Notes under the pieces: model-generated
Databases searched by the model: none
Seen by the model: the letters and a program-made list of their open reading frames with translations, nothing else
What the model was told of the DNA's origin: nothing
Shown: piece after piece, positions 1-13,555 of the stretch
Numbering within the stretch: position 1 is the first letter of the stretch
How the letters are laid out: each line of letters opens with the position of its first letter
Origin: Apostichopus japonicus
Taxonomy: Eukaryota; Echinodermata; Holothuroidea; Aspidochirotida; Stichopodidae
DNA length: 64,000 nucleotides
Assembly (NCBI RefSeq): GCF_037975245.1
Contig: NC_092580.1
Location: 33,133,001-33,197,000 of the forward strand
Direction: 5' to 3'
Program-made: the position numbers and the translations under genes

Positions 1-1
1 C

Positions 2-3000
2 CTTCTAGAGAGGAAACGAACATCAGATGTCTTGTCTAGTGAAACTATCAATGTAGACTTTGCCTCACTGATGCTCTCCGACCCTGTTCAGAAAGGTCTA
101 ACATCAGCAGGATTTGAGAAACCATCTCCCATTCAGCTGAAGGCCATACCATTAGGCAGATGTGGATTAGGTACAACTTTTAGCTCAGTTCTTGTCTTAA
201 GAGGATGTTAGTTGCTTTTCTAAAACTGCTGAGTATTTTCTAGATCTGCAGGTCAAATCCCTCTCCTCAAAGCATGAAGCACACTTACAGATACCTAATC
301 AATTTATCCAAAACTCTATACCGCATATTTCTGCATTAAAATGTGTATACTATCAGAATGTGATTTTTTTCAACGTGCTCCAAATGCAACAATTTTTGCT
401 TGGAAACAACAAACTTTTGATAACGTTAACTACAAAAAGTGTTGGTTTGTTCAGTTCTACTGTATCACTTATATGGAAAAATCTTGAGTAAGAATATTTG
501 TTAACTTAACAGGTTTGAATTTTGTGTATTTGATTCATTTTACAGTAATGCTCTGCTCAGTAATGTTGTCTGGATTTCGTAGCAGTATAAGGCCATTCAC
601 AAATTGCTCTTGAAGCAAACTTAAATGACTAATGTTTGAATTTGATTCCAGTAATACAGTTTTTGCATTTTCAAATCAGAAATTTTCTGTAATTTATCAC
701 TTGAAAGTTGGATAATGATAGTTAAGTTACATATTAATTTTTTTTTAAATTATTAAAGAAACGGCTAATGAAGGTTGCAATCAACTTGGGAACGGATGCC
801 TTATTTGCTAGAGCACTGAGCATGTACTTCTATGGTCTTTGATACAGATCCTGTCATAGCCAATAACTTCTTTTCTCATTGTAAATCAATTTCTGATTTC
901 TTTGTATCAATCAATAGATCTGATCGTTCAAGCAAAATCTGGGACTGGAAAGACTTGCGTCTTTGGTGTCATAGCCCTGGAGAGCGTCATCGCCACATCC
1001 AACAGCTTGCAAATTCTCATCCTTGCACCCACTCGGGAGATTGCAGTCCAGATTCAAGCCGTGATTCAGGCAATTGGTGGAGCTATAGAGGGATTGAAAT
1101 GCCATACATTCATCGGTGGGACCATCTTTGGACAAGATCGACAAAACCTAAAGAAATGTCACATCGCCGTTGGCACGCCTGGTAATTATTTAGTCAACTA
1201 TTTGAACTGGCTGTGGCAGTACTGTGTTTACCATTTTCCTTCTTTTTTGTTCTTTATAAAGCTTTTTGCAGAGGTTAACTGTGAACTTACATCTTCGTTT
1301 CTTCATTCCTTCCTTGCAATGCAATACGATTTTGTGTGTGTGTTGTGTAGGTATGAATTCAAGCTTGCAAACATGTCATCTCACAAATAACAACTTCCAA
1401 GTTCTCATGGTTGATGAATAGATACGCATTGAGCAGAAGAATCCTGTCAGTCTTGGCAGAGGTCAGGGACGTAGCCAGGGGGGGAGCAGGGGGAGCGACC
1501 GCTCCCCCCCTTTCAGTGTCGATTTTTTTTTTTTTAAACTGTCGTTTTTTTAGCATGGTATTTTGTCAGTGCTCTTTTGATCTTGAATACTCGTCAGCTC
1601 CGTTAACTCGATTGTAATCGTAGTAACATTCATGCCTACTGATTCAACTACTTACTTAGTTTGGCAGATGCAATTAGCTAAATTTAGCTTATAGCCAATT
1701 ACAAGCCTACAGTTGGCCACTGCGTAATAAAATACATATTGCCTGCCTAACCGCACTCTATGGAATGTCACGAACTGTATGCACAACAGGCGCATATCCA
1801 GGGGGGGGGGGCGTTGGGGGCGCGCGCCTCCCGGGTAAGAAAAAGAGGAGAGGAAAAAAAAAAAGGAAAAAAGAGGGGAAAAAAAGAGGAGGAGGAGAGG
1901 CAGGAAGGGAAAAGAAAAAGAAGAAAGAGAGAAAAAGGAGAAAAAGAGGGAGTAGAAGGAAAACGCCAAGACACCGGGAAGAGAAAGAGGAACAGTGACA
2001 TCATTACAGCGCTGGTCCCTATTATATACACAGGGTAGTCAGTGACGGATCAAGGATTTCGGAAGGGGCGTTTGCCTCACCCTACCCCTTACACCGACAA
2101 CTCCATTTTTGACGTTTCCATTTTTCCTCTCTCACTCATGATCTATATACTATAGGCCTATATGGTCTATCATAACGCGTGTGTGTGTATATACGCCTTA
2201 AATAATTGTAGAATTGAATGAAACCAACTGTGGCTGGTCTCGAACTCGACCGTGTCGTCGGGGAACCTGACGCATTTCGGGAAGGGGGCGACCGCCCCCT
2301 CCCCCTTCAGTATATTTTTTTTTATGATATCGCCAGTAATTTCAAAATAGAAAGTGCTTAGATGCAACTTACAAGGCCTGGGAAGTGTCGTTTCCAGCGA
2401 TCTGGGAGGCATTTTCAGCCAAAATTTACTTGTACGCTTCGCGCCAACAAATGGTCCTGGGTAGTGCCATTTCCAGTGATCTGGGAGGCATGTTCGGCCA
2501 AAATTTTCTTGAACGCTTCGCGCCAACTTATGGTGGCGCTACGCTTAGATAATTTGCCTACAGGCTTCGCCCCTCCCTTGGCAAATTCCTCGCTACGCGC
2601 CTGTTCGAATTTGTAAAGCAACCGCAGCAGATATCACATCATATCAGTGAGCATGAAAATGGCGTTCCAGGATGAACAGCCTCAAAACTGTCCGACTTGC
2701 CCGAAAAAAATAACCAACATTTTTTGCGCGCTCCGCGCGCGTTCAACATGTTATGGTCAATATCATATAAACAAGCATCGGTTATTTACCCTACATCGCA
2801 TGCCATCGTGTACCGTACGGTCCGTCAAAGTTGCGCAGTGTACCGCGGGATGCTAATGTAAACAACGAAATGTCTTATGTAGATGGAGAAAAAGGCATGG
2901 AGGTCCAATTATGTCAAAACTCTCTTTTACATTAGAAATGGCGAATTAGGGGCTGCAGCCCCCCCCCCCCCCCGCCTCCTACGCCTATGTGTGTAGTGTT

Positions 3001-6000
3001 CGGTTTCGGAAATATCTGCTATTTTTTTCATTTCCTTCAACCAAGTTTTATAATAGCCGTTATAACAGGTTTTAATATTTGTACACCAATAAATTAACTG
3101 TGTCTGAATTTACGAAAATTTCTGACCAACATTCTGCATCACACTTCCCTCTACTCGTGCAATTTTGACCGGTCTGTTAGGGGTTGAAGGAGGTTTTTCT
3201 ATATTGGTTGTCCATAGATGAAATTTTTTGCAACATTATGGATATGTTTTGAAGTGAGTTATTCACGAGAAATGTGAATTTTCAAATTCTGAACAAATAA
3301 TGGGCTTGGAACCTTGAAAAGTGGGGCTGATGGATATTGTGGGCCGCGACGTAGAATCACCTATAAAAAGCAATGATCCACAGGACATGCGATCAGGTCG
3401 AACATGATTTGTGACTGGTGACAATCTTAAAAAGGTTATGGATGGAAAAAAAACTATCGGGAAATACTTGGTTCTCAGGCAAAAAGTGTACATCTGGTTG
3501 GTCATTTTCAAGCCCGAGAAGTGCCATTTCCGGTGATCTGGGTGGTATCAAAACCAGAAATTTTCTTGTACGCTGCGCGCCAACCGATGGTGGCGCTCTG
3601 CTTAGATAGTCGTGCCTACAATTTTGAAAATCCATATCAATCGCAAAATGTGCTCCCCCCCTTTCAAATTCCTGGCTACGTCGCTGGCAGAGGTCAGCGA
3701 TCATTTGTGACAGAGCTCACAATATTAATGATGAAAATTTCACAAAGATCTTAGGAAGAATAGTTTAGGTGAATCTTTGCATATCATTGCACAGATAAAG
3801 TAACCATGAGATATCACATATCAAACAGATTTCAAATGTTATGACATTCAAACTTGAATGCGCTGTAGAATCCTGGTGTCTTTTCCACTAAAGGCTTTTA
3901 AACTTTCTTAGTATTCTCTTAACAGTTATTAAGCCTACAATGGTTGAAACACAGTTTTGAATACAAAGGCTCGTTTTGTACTCCTGCTTGATGAATCTCA
4001 TGATATTCTTGTTAGGTCGCATCAAACAGCTGATTGAGTATGATGTCATGAAAACAGACAGCGTTAGACTTTTCATCCTTGATGAGGCAGACAAGCTCTT
4101 AGATGAAAGATTCCAGGCATCTGTTAAGTAAGAGATGAATCCCTTTTACTTTGGGTGTGGAGAGGAGGGGTGGGGTAGGGTGAGTGGTGGAGGAAGGGGA
4201 ATGAATTTTGAGAAGAGAGAAGAGGGATGAGAGAAATGTGACAGCTAGCTGTGTGGTTTAAACATGTACTGACCAGACTGTTTGCTAAACTGAATCAGAG
4301 ATGTAGCACGCTTCATTAACTTTGACAATTTTCCCAATATTGAACCACAGTCAAGAAATTGGCATTCACATTCAACTCCTACAGCATTTTACTGTCATTC
4401 TCAAACAATTTCTTTCCTAAAAATTTCAAAGTTTGGGCATAAATTGAAGGTTCAAACCTTCTGGAATGTACTTTTGAAAACTAGTAACAGTTTTTAGCTG
4501 CTAGGTTGTATAGGCAAGTTGAATTAGGGGGGGAGGGGGGTGGGTGGGGGGTTCGATGTCAAATACTGATGCCTTGTACTGTCAGGCTATTGGTAAGGAA
4601 TCCATGTTGGATGTTGGAATATGCAACAGACAGATGTTACAACAGAGATTGGTTTCTACAGTAGGCAAATGTTTTTTTTTGTTTTCCCGTTTGGAAACAT
4701 TTGCAACCTTTGTTGAGATTGGACTCGTTGTTGTTGTTGCTTGTCTTTGAAACTATTATTTGCCTTATCATAGACACCAGGCAAACAAAGGAAACTAACA
4801 ACAAGATCATGTGATATGAAAAAAAAGTGAAAAGGTTGTATTTCTTATTTGTGATAACTTAACAAAAACTGCAGTTTTCAGATTGGAAGGAAAACATCAA
4901 ACACGATTATTTTAGAAGCTGAGTTTATCCTCATTCATTAAGAAAGGTTGTTGTAAGGTATGTATGAAATTAAGCTGAATACAGAGAAAGGTAAATTAGA
5001 AGGAAGGCAAGCAATGGTGACTTATGTTCAATCTTAGCCTTCTTAAAGCCTACAGGAAAGTACTATTAATAATCTTACCTTGTGTAATTGTACAATTTAT
5101 AGCCTGCTGTTTTGATTTGGGTTCGTAGATACAATATTTGATGTGAAAATCAGTGACTAGCATCTCATCAGTTTTGTATCCCCATTGGCCATTTAACTGT
5201 AAAGGATCCACTGGTTTCTCACTTCTGCCATATCTTTTTGTTTTTTCTTCAGCTGGATTTATCATCATTTACCAGAGAACAAGCAGATGTTAGCGCTCTC
5301 TGCTACTTACCCAGAAACCCTTGCTCAACAACTCACCAATTACATGAGAGATCCAACTTTTGTGCGCCTAAATCCAAAAGACCTTGTCTTGCAAGGTAAG
5401 AGCTTCTTCTTCTTCTTCTTTGTGTCAAAACAAAATCAACATATCTTAGAAGAAGATTTTGTGTTTCATTTTGTAAAATGATTTTGTTCTGTCAGCCATT
5501 CTGTGATTCAGAAAACTAATATTGATCACTATCAAATATAGTATCCTATTTGCTTATGTCTTTGGAATGTTGAACGTCCTTTTGTCCAACTGAAGCAGGA
5601 ATATATTGAATGAAAAATCTTCAGTTTTTCATCTTTTTGGTATATCAAAGAATTCTAAGAGTTAAGATATTTATAAATTGTAGTAGAGGTTTATCAGCTT
5701 GTCTTTTACTGATATCATAATTGTAGGACTGGGCTATTTTTTACTGATTTCAGTTTTTTAGGTTTATAATTCTAAGTTTTCAAGTTATGTTTTTTTTTCT
5801 TCATCAACTTTGAATATAACTCCACCTTTCCATTGTTTCTAGGCATAAAGCAGTTTTATAAGATTGTTCCAGGACACCATCTCCCACACAAGAGCTTCCA
5901 AATCAAAGCAGATCACCTTGTCAACCTCTTATCTCAGATTGCTTTCAACCAGTGTCTTATATTTTCAAACCTGCAATCAAGGTAATATTCAAGTAAAAGA

Positions 6001-9000
6001 AATATGTTACATCTGCAGATAATCCGAAACTTCCTCTTTTTGCATAACAAACCTTAATAGTAATAAATCCAACTGTAACTTGTGTTGTGATGGATCAAAG
6101 AGGAAATAATCTAAGATTCCTGGTGAAGTTTTCATTATTATCTACATCTGTCTTTAATTAGGCACTGATGGTCGAAGTTTTACATTTTGTACGAAAAGTA
6201 AACTTGAAGTAAACAAGTGTAGTGTACATTCTAGATGCACATTGGAAAAAATATATATAAAAAAATGTTCCAATTTATGGTTTTTATTGTGAATTGGTTT
6301 GGATTCAAACTTTAAAATTAATAAGGTATTAGGTTTACATCGTTCCAAATGAATGAGGTAGTTTCACATTCCAATGAATCTAATTTTGAGGAAAAACACA
6401 ACAAATTGCCAGTGTGCATCTATAAGGTTTACTACACAAGTTCATAGGAAAAGTAATAAAACCAAACCTGCCATGTAACCATTACAACACATATTCGGTT
6501 AAGATGACCTGACACCTCCAATTTACTCCTCTAGACTTTTGAGTCATTAAAAGTCTCCTGAATTGTCCTCGGATTCCATCAATTGTCCCGGATTATCTCA
6601 TGTGTCCTCTAGCCTATAGCCGAATTTGTGAAAAATGCCCTGAATAATTTCAATTTGAACAAAATTATTTCTTTGCTGGGAGGATGTAAGCATGGTGATT
6701 TGACCATCACCCTTAAAACATGGAACGACCAAACGCTGAGATGACCTCAAAATTCCATCCCTCCCTTAATCAAATGAACAGTACAGATACTATACCCCCT
6801 GATGTCAACAAGAAATGTTTAAGATTCATATTATATCAAAAGATTACCTGACAGAAAACTATGGTCGCCTTTTAGTAAGTACATTATCCAACTTGCTTAA
6901 TAGTAGAAATTTTGTGATTACAGTGTGGTGTTACAACGCAATTGGCAACACTGATTTTTCTTGATGAACCTGACAAATTTTAATTTTGCCTGTATTCATG
7001 TAGCTTCAAGCTGTGACCATGTCCATTCCTTTAGTACTACTGACTTGCTCTCTTTAAATATTTGCACATGTCCTTCAAACAGAGCTCAGAACCTCTGCGA
7101 TTTACTCCTGGAGAGAGGTTGGCCAGTAACTTACATCTCCGGAAACCAAGAACAAGTAGACAGGATGAAGGCGATGGCAGAGCTGAAAACTTACAAGTGT
7201 AGGATACTCATCTCAACAGATCTGGTAAATAGTTTGTACCTGATGCATCTGATGACAGTAATGTTTTATTGTTTTCAGCGTAACGATAACATAAAGCCTG
7301 CCACACTGCTTGATGGATCACGATTCCACTCGATATGACCCTCGTGTCCTAGTTTGCACGATTTAAGTTAGAGATGAAAGAAAATTAATCACACAACCTA
7401 TTGAGCTGTTGCTAGTATTCTTTGTAACAGTGCATTAGATAAACTACAGGTAGTCTATTAGCTGGATGCTACAGCCTGTCATCAAGCACAGTTCTTCAGA
7501 TGAATCATGTGAATTCTGTTTGTTGAAATCCACAACCATTTATCAAACACAGTTCAAAAACTCAAAACTTTTCTTGATCATTCACTACAAAGGAAACATG
7601 TGCTCTACCCTTGCAATTTATTAGGTCATTTTGTTTGGCTTTGCTGAACATGTGTCTTGAATACCAAACAAACTGCTGACCATGCAGGGCTTGATATAAA
7701 ATATAAACAAAGTTTACCATTGTCATTTACGTATTTTGATATTATTTAACAAAACTTAAAATATTAGTGCTTGGCCTCAGTCATGCCAGCTACCGATATC
7801 TGTCTGATAAGTCTAAAGTGAGACCGTACCAATGAAGGTTGCTAAAGTCAACCTAACGTTACTTACATTGTTATTGTGTGCAGACTGCGCGAGGTATAGA
7901 TGCAGAAAACGTCAATCTGATCATCAACTTAGACGTACCTACTGATTTCAAGACCTACCTGCATAGAATCGGCCGAGCGGGAAGATATGGCACCCACGGT
8001 GCGGCCATCACTCTGGCCAGTGAAGGGTCAGAGGTCGGTCTTCTTAAAACGGTTCAGAAGAGGAGTGGAAGTGACATCAAAGTGTTGCCAGGTGAACTGA
8101 AATTTGAATTTTATTGCAAGCTAAGTTTGCTCCCCCCCCCTCCCCCTCACACACAAACAAACACATGCAACTGCATATAGAAAAAGACTGAAATACCTAA
8201 AAGTCATTGGTCCTTCATATTGAGGACCAGGTTTAGCAAGATTTCTTACAATTTAGTGTTTAGTTCATCTCTGCTTAAATATGTATTTTGAAGAATTTCC
8301 TTGCTTAGTGTCTTTTTCGGCCTGTCACCTGACAATAATCTATACTACTGAACATCAAATATGCCTTTGAACTCACTGTTCTAGAAAAACAAAATTCCCA
8401 GCTCTCTGACAAGCTTGGAGTAAATGCTTATCCAGGAGTGGTTCAAAATGGCAAGATCAAAATCTCATCAAAAGTCACTAGAATTATCCAGGGCATAATT
8501 TATCTGGTGTCGTATCCCAACATGCTATGCAAAATGAACAAACTGCTACACAAGTGCAAAGATTCATAGCAGTTTTTATTTGCAGGGAGAGAGAAGTATT
8601 TTCAAGAGACAAAGCTCACAGCTTTCAGAGCTGCTACACAATATTTGAACACCCCCCTGTTGTTTCGACATTTTTATAGCGTACTGAACCTTTTCTAAAG
8701 ATCCTCTGCTGACAGTTAGTCAGTTATTCTCAGACGTTGCGAAGTGAATTATAAAATTAGAGAAAAACGTGTCTCTGTGATAGAAAATGCTCCTGGAGTG
8801 GCAGTAAACTGCCTTTCGAAGCTTGAAATCAGTGACCATTATTTGAATATCTGGAATATTTGAAGGCAAAGTTTTCTTTGAACAGTTTAATACCCCAAAC
8901 AATAGAACTTGGAGTTGACAGGTTGCTCCAGCAAATTGCTTGAGGTCTCACTGGTTCAAATGCACCTCATCCAAACTACAAATTCCTGCACCAGTTGGCC

Positions 9001-12000
9001 ATTTATCTTCCGTTGCTTTATACCTCTATCATTTTCAGTCTTCACGTTAACATTTGAAGGTAAGAGGTGGTATTTATGCAAAGTACTTCTAAACATGAAC
9101 GACAAAGTGATAAAACTAGTAGATAAAAATGGTACTAGGCCTTTTAAACAGAGGCAGTGGAATAGGGTTCAAAATCTGGGAGGTTGGGCACAAAGTTTGA
9201 AGGGGCAAGTGGGACATGTGGCTTGCATTTGAAGGGTCAAACCAGAAAATCACATCAAAATATTCTGAATTTCTGACAAACTAAACTATGTACCACACAT
9301 TCTAATGTTTGTCAACAAAACAGAAATTTTTCTTTACATATTTTTCCCCGAATTAAGTGACTCTTTTTTCATTACAAAATAGAAATGGTTACTTTTTGTA
9401 AGAAATAGGTGCCATTCTGATTTATGAAAGGTACGCATTTGAATTTTTTTCACAAGACTCGGGGTAGGGGCCAGCACATGCTCTCTTTTGAGTAACATTT
9501 AGTTGTTCCGCAGTGCCTTCAATGCCTTCATTTGATTATACTCAATGCTGTCACACAAATGTTTAATTTTACAACTGCTTTCCATTGGTAGATCCTTTGC
9601 CATCACGTCTTTTGGAGATGACTTTCCAAGAAGTTGAGACAGAAGTTCTTGGTCCAGAGTGCACAGTCCCGAATAGTGCTTCCGGGGACACGGTGGAAGA
9701 AATGACGTCGTCAAGAACAGTCACTCCTAGTAGTGACGAGGCAAATGTGGAAGAATATGACGGACGTAAGAATGTGGTCGCAGTCATCGATGAAGGTGGG
9801 GATAGAAAAGTAGAAGACCAAAGACAGGAAAGCGAGAAAGAGGACGCTCGGTTGGGCGTAGATGGAGGTACGGGTGTTTTTCAGAACGGGAAGCTGTCAC
9901 AAAATGATATTTCTCAGGTTCCGTTGGTCGACTCTGAAGACGATAAAAAAGAAAGTGAAGTACTTGAGGATAGGAACAGGAAGTGGAGTGATCATCCATC
10001 GAGAGGCAAGGCCATATGGAGCATGAAGAATGAGTTAGAGGACTGGTTGGTTCCCATGGCGATAGTTCAACAGTCAAAGGAAACGTCAAGGAAGAGATGG
10101 CCTTGGCAGGAAGTGGTGAAGTTATTTCAAGATGGAGGCAGTGATGCGGATGAAGTAGTTGGGAGCGGAGTCTTAGAGGGCAATTCTGTTGCAGAATTGG
10201 AAAATGTTGGGAAGAGTGAATTTGCAAGTCGTTGTCAGAGAAAGGAATTATTGTCTGAAGAAACCGATGTTAAGGCAACAGACAGCGATGTTCCTTCATC
10301 AGCTTTTGAAATTGAGGAAATGACTTCTGAAATGATGCAAACAGTAAAAGATGGAAAATCATCTGGTGAGACTTTAGAACTAAATGAGAAGAGGAAGAAG
10401 AATAATGATGATGATGTAAATGAATGTCTGAAATATCTCAAAGATTCAGACATTTTGGAAGAATTTAGAAATTTGAAAATTCTGGCAGAACAAGTCAAGA
10501 CTGGCGAATCAGTCTTGGAGATGCAAGATTTATACCCAGGGTTTCCCAGACGAGACGAGCTTGACCACGGCTCGTCGTGTTATGAGAAAAAAAGCCACGA
10601 TTGTATTGAGACAAGCTTGAGAGCTTCAAGTAGGAACAGAAATGTAGTAGAAAAGGAATTAGGAAATGTTAGATCAGAAAGGTTGTACTTACCAAAACCG
10701 CACTCTGGAGGAGAGGATGAGGAAAAACAGAATGGATCCTCTCATTTTGATTGTGGAGAAGATTTAAACCTGAATAAAAACAGCACTTCAAGTCAGAGAA
10801 CTGGGAGACCTAAGGAAAGCATTCAACCTACAGGGGGAGATGTCAGAGAGGGCGCTGCATTTTCTGACAAAGGGAAGGATATTGCAAAGAAGGGCATGAA
10901 AATAAACCGTGAGGGAAGGCAGAAGGCTAGAAATGCTACAAATACTAATGTTCAAGATGTGAATGATGATGCTCAATATGACAGAGGCAAAACTTATGTA
11001 TACAATGAACATGGAAAGCATCAGGTTTCTTCAGATCCCAGGAAAAGTTTAAGTACAGAGAGAGCAAATTTACAAGGAAGCCACGGTAATACAAATGATG
11101 ACAGGAAAAAACCTGAAAACATTGCCTGCAATGCTCAGGGATGCAAAACTTCGGATAAAATTTGGGAGTACTTTAAACTCTCTGCCAAAACATATTCCCA
11201 GGTTGTATCTCGGGAAAAGGTGGCAGTTTCCCCCGATGTGGGTGAGAGAGATAGTAAATGGGAAAACAAAGAAGAGATCGACGTGAAATTAGACGAAGAC
11301 TCTGAATCTCTTTCGAGCAGCGATGATGAAAATGAAACGTCAGTAAAGAATGAGATGGATAAACTTAATCCTGGTGATGTTGATTTTTCAGAGATCTCGT
11401 CACTATCATCCGAACTCACACAAGAGTCCGATCCCCGGTCCAGTATGACGGATCAGTATGGAGTGACCGATCGGCACATGGAAACTGACTTCTATTATGC
11501 CGATCTGGATCATTATCCAGATTTTGACACTTCTTATTTTGGTGCCGAGTGGTCAGAAAAATCTTCAGAAAAGTCAAAGGTTAAACAGATTCCTGAATTT
11601 GGTCCTACTTTTGTGGATGCTCCCGTGTCGCATGAAGCATGTGCTTACTCGGATGAAGAGGAAGACCTGTATTCATACTACTGGAATGAATCAGACAGAA
11701 CAGCAGCTGAAGGTTGGGAGAATTATTATGGAAGGTCTTTACAATTATGGGATGGAGGACAAGCTTACTATTGTGGAAAAGATTTAAACCTGAATAAAAA
11801 CAGCACTTCAAGTCAGAGAACTGGGAGACCTAATGAAAGCATTCAACCTACAGGGGGAGGTGTCACAGAGGGTGCTGTATTTTCTGACAAAGGGAAGGTT
11901 ATTGCAAAGAAAGGCATGAAAATAAACCGTGAGGGAAGGCAGAAGGCTAGAAATGCTACAAATACTAATGTTCAGGATGTGAATAATGATGCGAAAGATG

Positions 12001-12854
12001 ACAGAGGCAAAACTTATGTATACAATGAACATGGAAAGCATCAGGTTTCTTCAGATCCTGGGAAAAGTTTAAGTACAAAAAGAGCAAATTTACAAGGAAG
12101 CCACGGTAATACAAATGATGACAGGAAAAAACCTGAAAACATTGCCTGCAATGCTCAGGGATGCAAAACTTCGGATAAAATTTGGGAGTACTTTAAACTC
12201 TTTGCCAAAACATATTCCCAGGACGTATCTCAGGAAAAGGTGGCAGTTTCCCCCGACGAGGGTGAGAGAGATAGTAAACGGGAAAACAAAGAAGAGATCG
12301 ACGTGAATTTAGACGAAGACTCTGAATCTCTTTCGAGCAGCGATGATGAAAATGAAACGTCAGTAAAGAATGAGATGGATAAACTTAATCCTGGTGATGT
12401 TGATTTTTCAGAGATCTCGTCACTATCATCTGAACTCACACAAGAGTCCGATCGCCAGTCCAGTATGACGGATCAGTACGGAGTGATCGATCGGCATGCC
12501 GAAACTGACTTCTATTATGCCGATCTGGATCATTATCCAGATTGTGACACTTCTTATTTTGGTGCCGAGTGGTCAGAGAAGTCTTCAGTAAAGTCAAAGG
12601 TTAAACAGATTCCTGAATTTGGTCCTACTTTTGTGGATGCTCACGTGTCGCATGAAGCATGTGCTTACTCAGATGACGAGGAAGACCTGTATTCATACTA
12701 CTGGAATGAATCAGACAGAACAGCAGCTGAAGGTTGGGAGAATTACTATGGAAGGTCTTTACAATTATGGGATGGAGGACAAGCTTACTATGACGATGGC
12801 CTTAATTCTCCCTACTATTATGAAGGTTGCTATCCTGACATGAATTTGAGATAA
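2..12854 (+). CDS. DDX20: DDX20 / Gemin3 DEAD-box RNA helicase, 5' end cut off by window edge
   Basis: DEAD-box ATPase of the SMN-Gemin complex, which assembles Sm cores on snRNAs (family knowledge). Exons by GT..AG borders and reading frame: 2-170, 918-1181, 4016-4127, 5253-5395, 5843-5981, 7083-7224, 7884-8091, 9592-12854; together exactly 1480 codons including TAA. Helicase motifs appear in order: Q motif GFEKPSPIQ (exon 1), motif I AKSGTGKT and PTREIAVQI (exon 2), DEAD (exon 3), SAT (exon 4), FSNLQSR (exon 5), STDL (exon 6) joined to ARGID and [10 protein letters not shown] (exon 7). The phrase [18 protein letters not shown] across the exon 1/2 junction is characteristic of DDX20 among DEAD-box proteins. 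The visible 1479 residues are far more than the roughly 820 of the human protein; the excess is all in the last exon. Residue 1 and the promoter lie left of the window. Introns hold no other gene. Confidence 0.97.
1464..3686. mobile_element. hAT-like DNA transposon, non-autonomous, in DDX20 intron 2
   Basis: Left end CAGGGACGTAGCCAGG and right end CCTGGCTACGTCGCTG form 16-bp terminal inverted repeats with one mismatch. The 8-bp sequence GCAGAGGT is present directly outside both ends (1456-1463 and 3687-3694), the target-site duplication expected for hAT elements. No transposase is readable inside; open frames are in purine/pyrimidine-rich low-complexity DNA. It contains internal copies of a module with TTTCCAGCGATCTGGGAGG and CGCTTCGCGCCAAC (about 2382-2570, 3514-3605) also seen at 55.9, 56.4 and 62.9 kb, so it may be composite. 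Confidence 0.85.
10752..12791 (+). repeat. DDX20: In-frame tandem duplication inside DDX20 last exon (2 x 1020 bp = 2 x 340 residues)
   Basis: Unit 1 is 10752-11771 and unit 2 is 11772-12791. The period is exactly 1020 bp with no indel. By eye about 42 mismatches, so about 96 percent identity. Each unit starts with [18 protein letters not shown], has a Ser/Asp/Glu-rich centre ([13 protein letters not shown]), and ends with a Tyr/Trp-rich stretch (YSYYWNESD ... GGQAYY). Unit 2 is followed by a unique 20-residue tail. Vertebrate DDX20 also ends in a Tyr/Trp-rich segment, so the duplicated part includes the likely conserved C-terminal region. Visible-protein residues are about 780-1119 and 1120-1459. 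Confidence 0.95.
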
Positions 12855-12872
12855 TACAGATATACATATTAA

Positions 12873-12878
12873 AATAAA
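12873..12878 (+). promoter_or_regulatory. Polyadenylation signal AATAAA of DDX20
   Basis: AATAAA begins 19 bases after the TAA stop, which would give a very short 3' UTR. Other AATAAA-like sequences further on (AT-rich 13.3-13.9 kb) could be used instead. Confidence 0.6.
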
Positions 12879-12928
12879 ACAAAACTGTAAGCAAACTGCA
12901 TATCCACTAAAGAGCCTGTGTAAGAGAA

Positions 12929-13073
12929 TGTGTAAAAGTATGTGGGCCTGACATTTCGAACCTAGCAGGATCTTCTTTAGAGGCTCTTCTTCAGAGGATC
13001 TTCCTCAATGGCATTCAGCCTCTGAAGAAGATCCTGCTAGGATCGAAACGTCAGGCCCACTTACTTTTACACA
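12929..13073. repeat. Foldback (inverted-repeat) element after DDX20
   Basis: Left arm about 12929-12990 and right arm about 13017-13073 are reverse complements with a few mismatches, able to form a hairpin with a loop of about 25 bases. Arms contain GGCCTGACRTTTCGA and CCTAGCAGGATCTTC. The right-arm sequence recurs at about 56760-56815, so it is a dispersed repeat. It lies beyond the DDX20 poly(A) signal, so a role in DDX20 mRNA is not indicated. Confidence 0.75.
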
Positions 13074-13555
13074 CAGATATAAGTTGAAAGTTAATTTCCA
13101 ATGGATTTGTGGACCATTAAAGGTGACATAAGGCACCAGGCATCATAGCTTGTTTCTAAAGTCCGCCATGAAATGCACGATAAGCCACCCGACAACATGG
13201 CGACGGGTTAATTAACAACATTGGAGACTATCAAAGGCAAGATATGGCATCTGGACTTGGCAAAAATGCTTGATTTCTCCAGAATGTATAAAGATCATGA
13301 GAAATGATTGACAGTGGTTTAGTATTAATAAATCATCAGTTACTTATAATCAAATGAACTGAATGGTGATTAATATCATTTGTTATCTTTCTTTCGTAGT
13401 TATGTTTGTGTGTGTGTGTGTTCATTTATTTATTATTATCATTTTGTTTGTTTGTAATGACAAGATTTAGCAAAATAAGTCAGTTTCTCAAAATTTATAA
13501 GAAAGATCTTGAAACATGATTATGACACATAAGTAATGTGATGTACAGTAGTCAA

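Noticed and set aside
1760-2038. Lys/Glu/Arg-rich frame (plus) and Phe/Ser-rich frame (minus)
   Set aside because: Purine-rich low-complexity DNA inside a hAT-like element in a DDX20 intron; no homology or codon signal.
8909-9232. 107-residue open frame in DDX20 intron 7
   Set aside because: No similarity to any family I know, low-complexity intronic context, no splice or promoter support.
9585-9591. ATG at 9585 as start of a separate 1089-residue gene
   Set aside because: It lies in the splice acceptor region; the sequence from 9592 continues the DDX20 frame (DP after LPLP-like exon 7 end) and all eight exons sum to a whole number of codons.
10788-12041. Duplicate minus-strand frames beginning [15 protein letters not shown]
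   Set aside because: Shadows of the duplicated DDX20 coding exon on the opposite strand.
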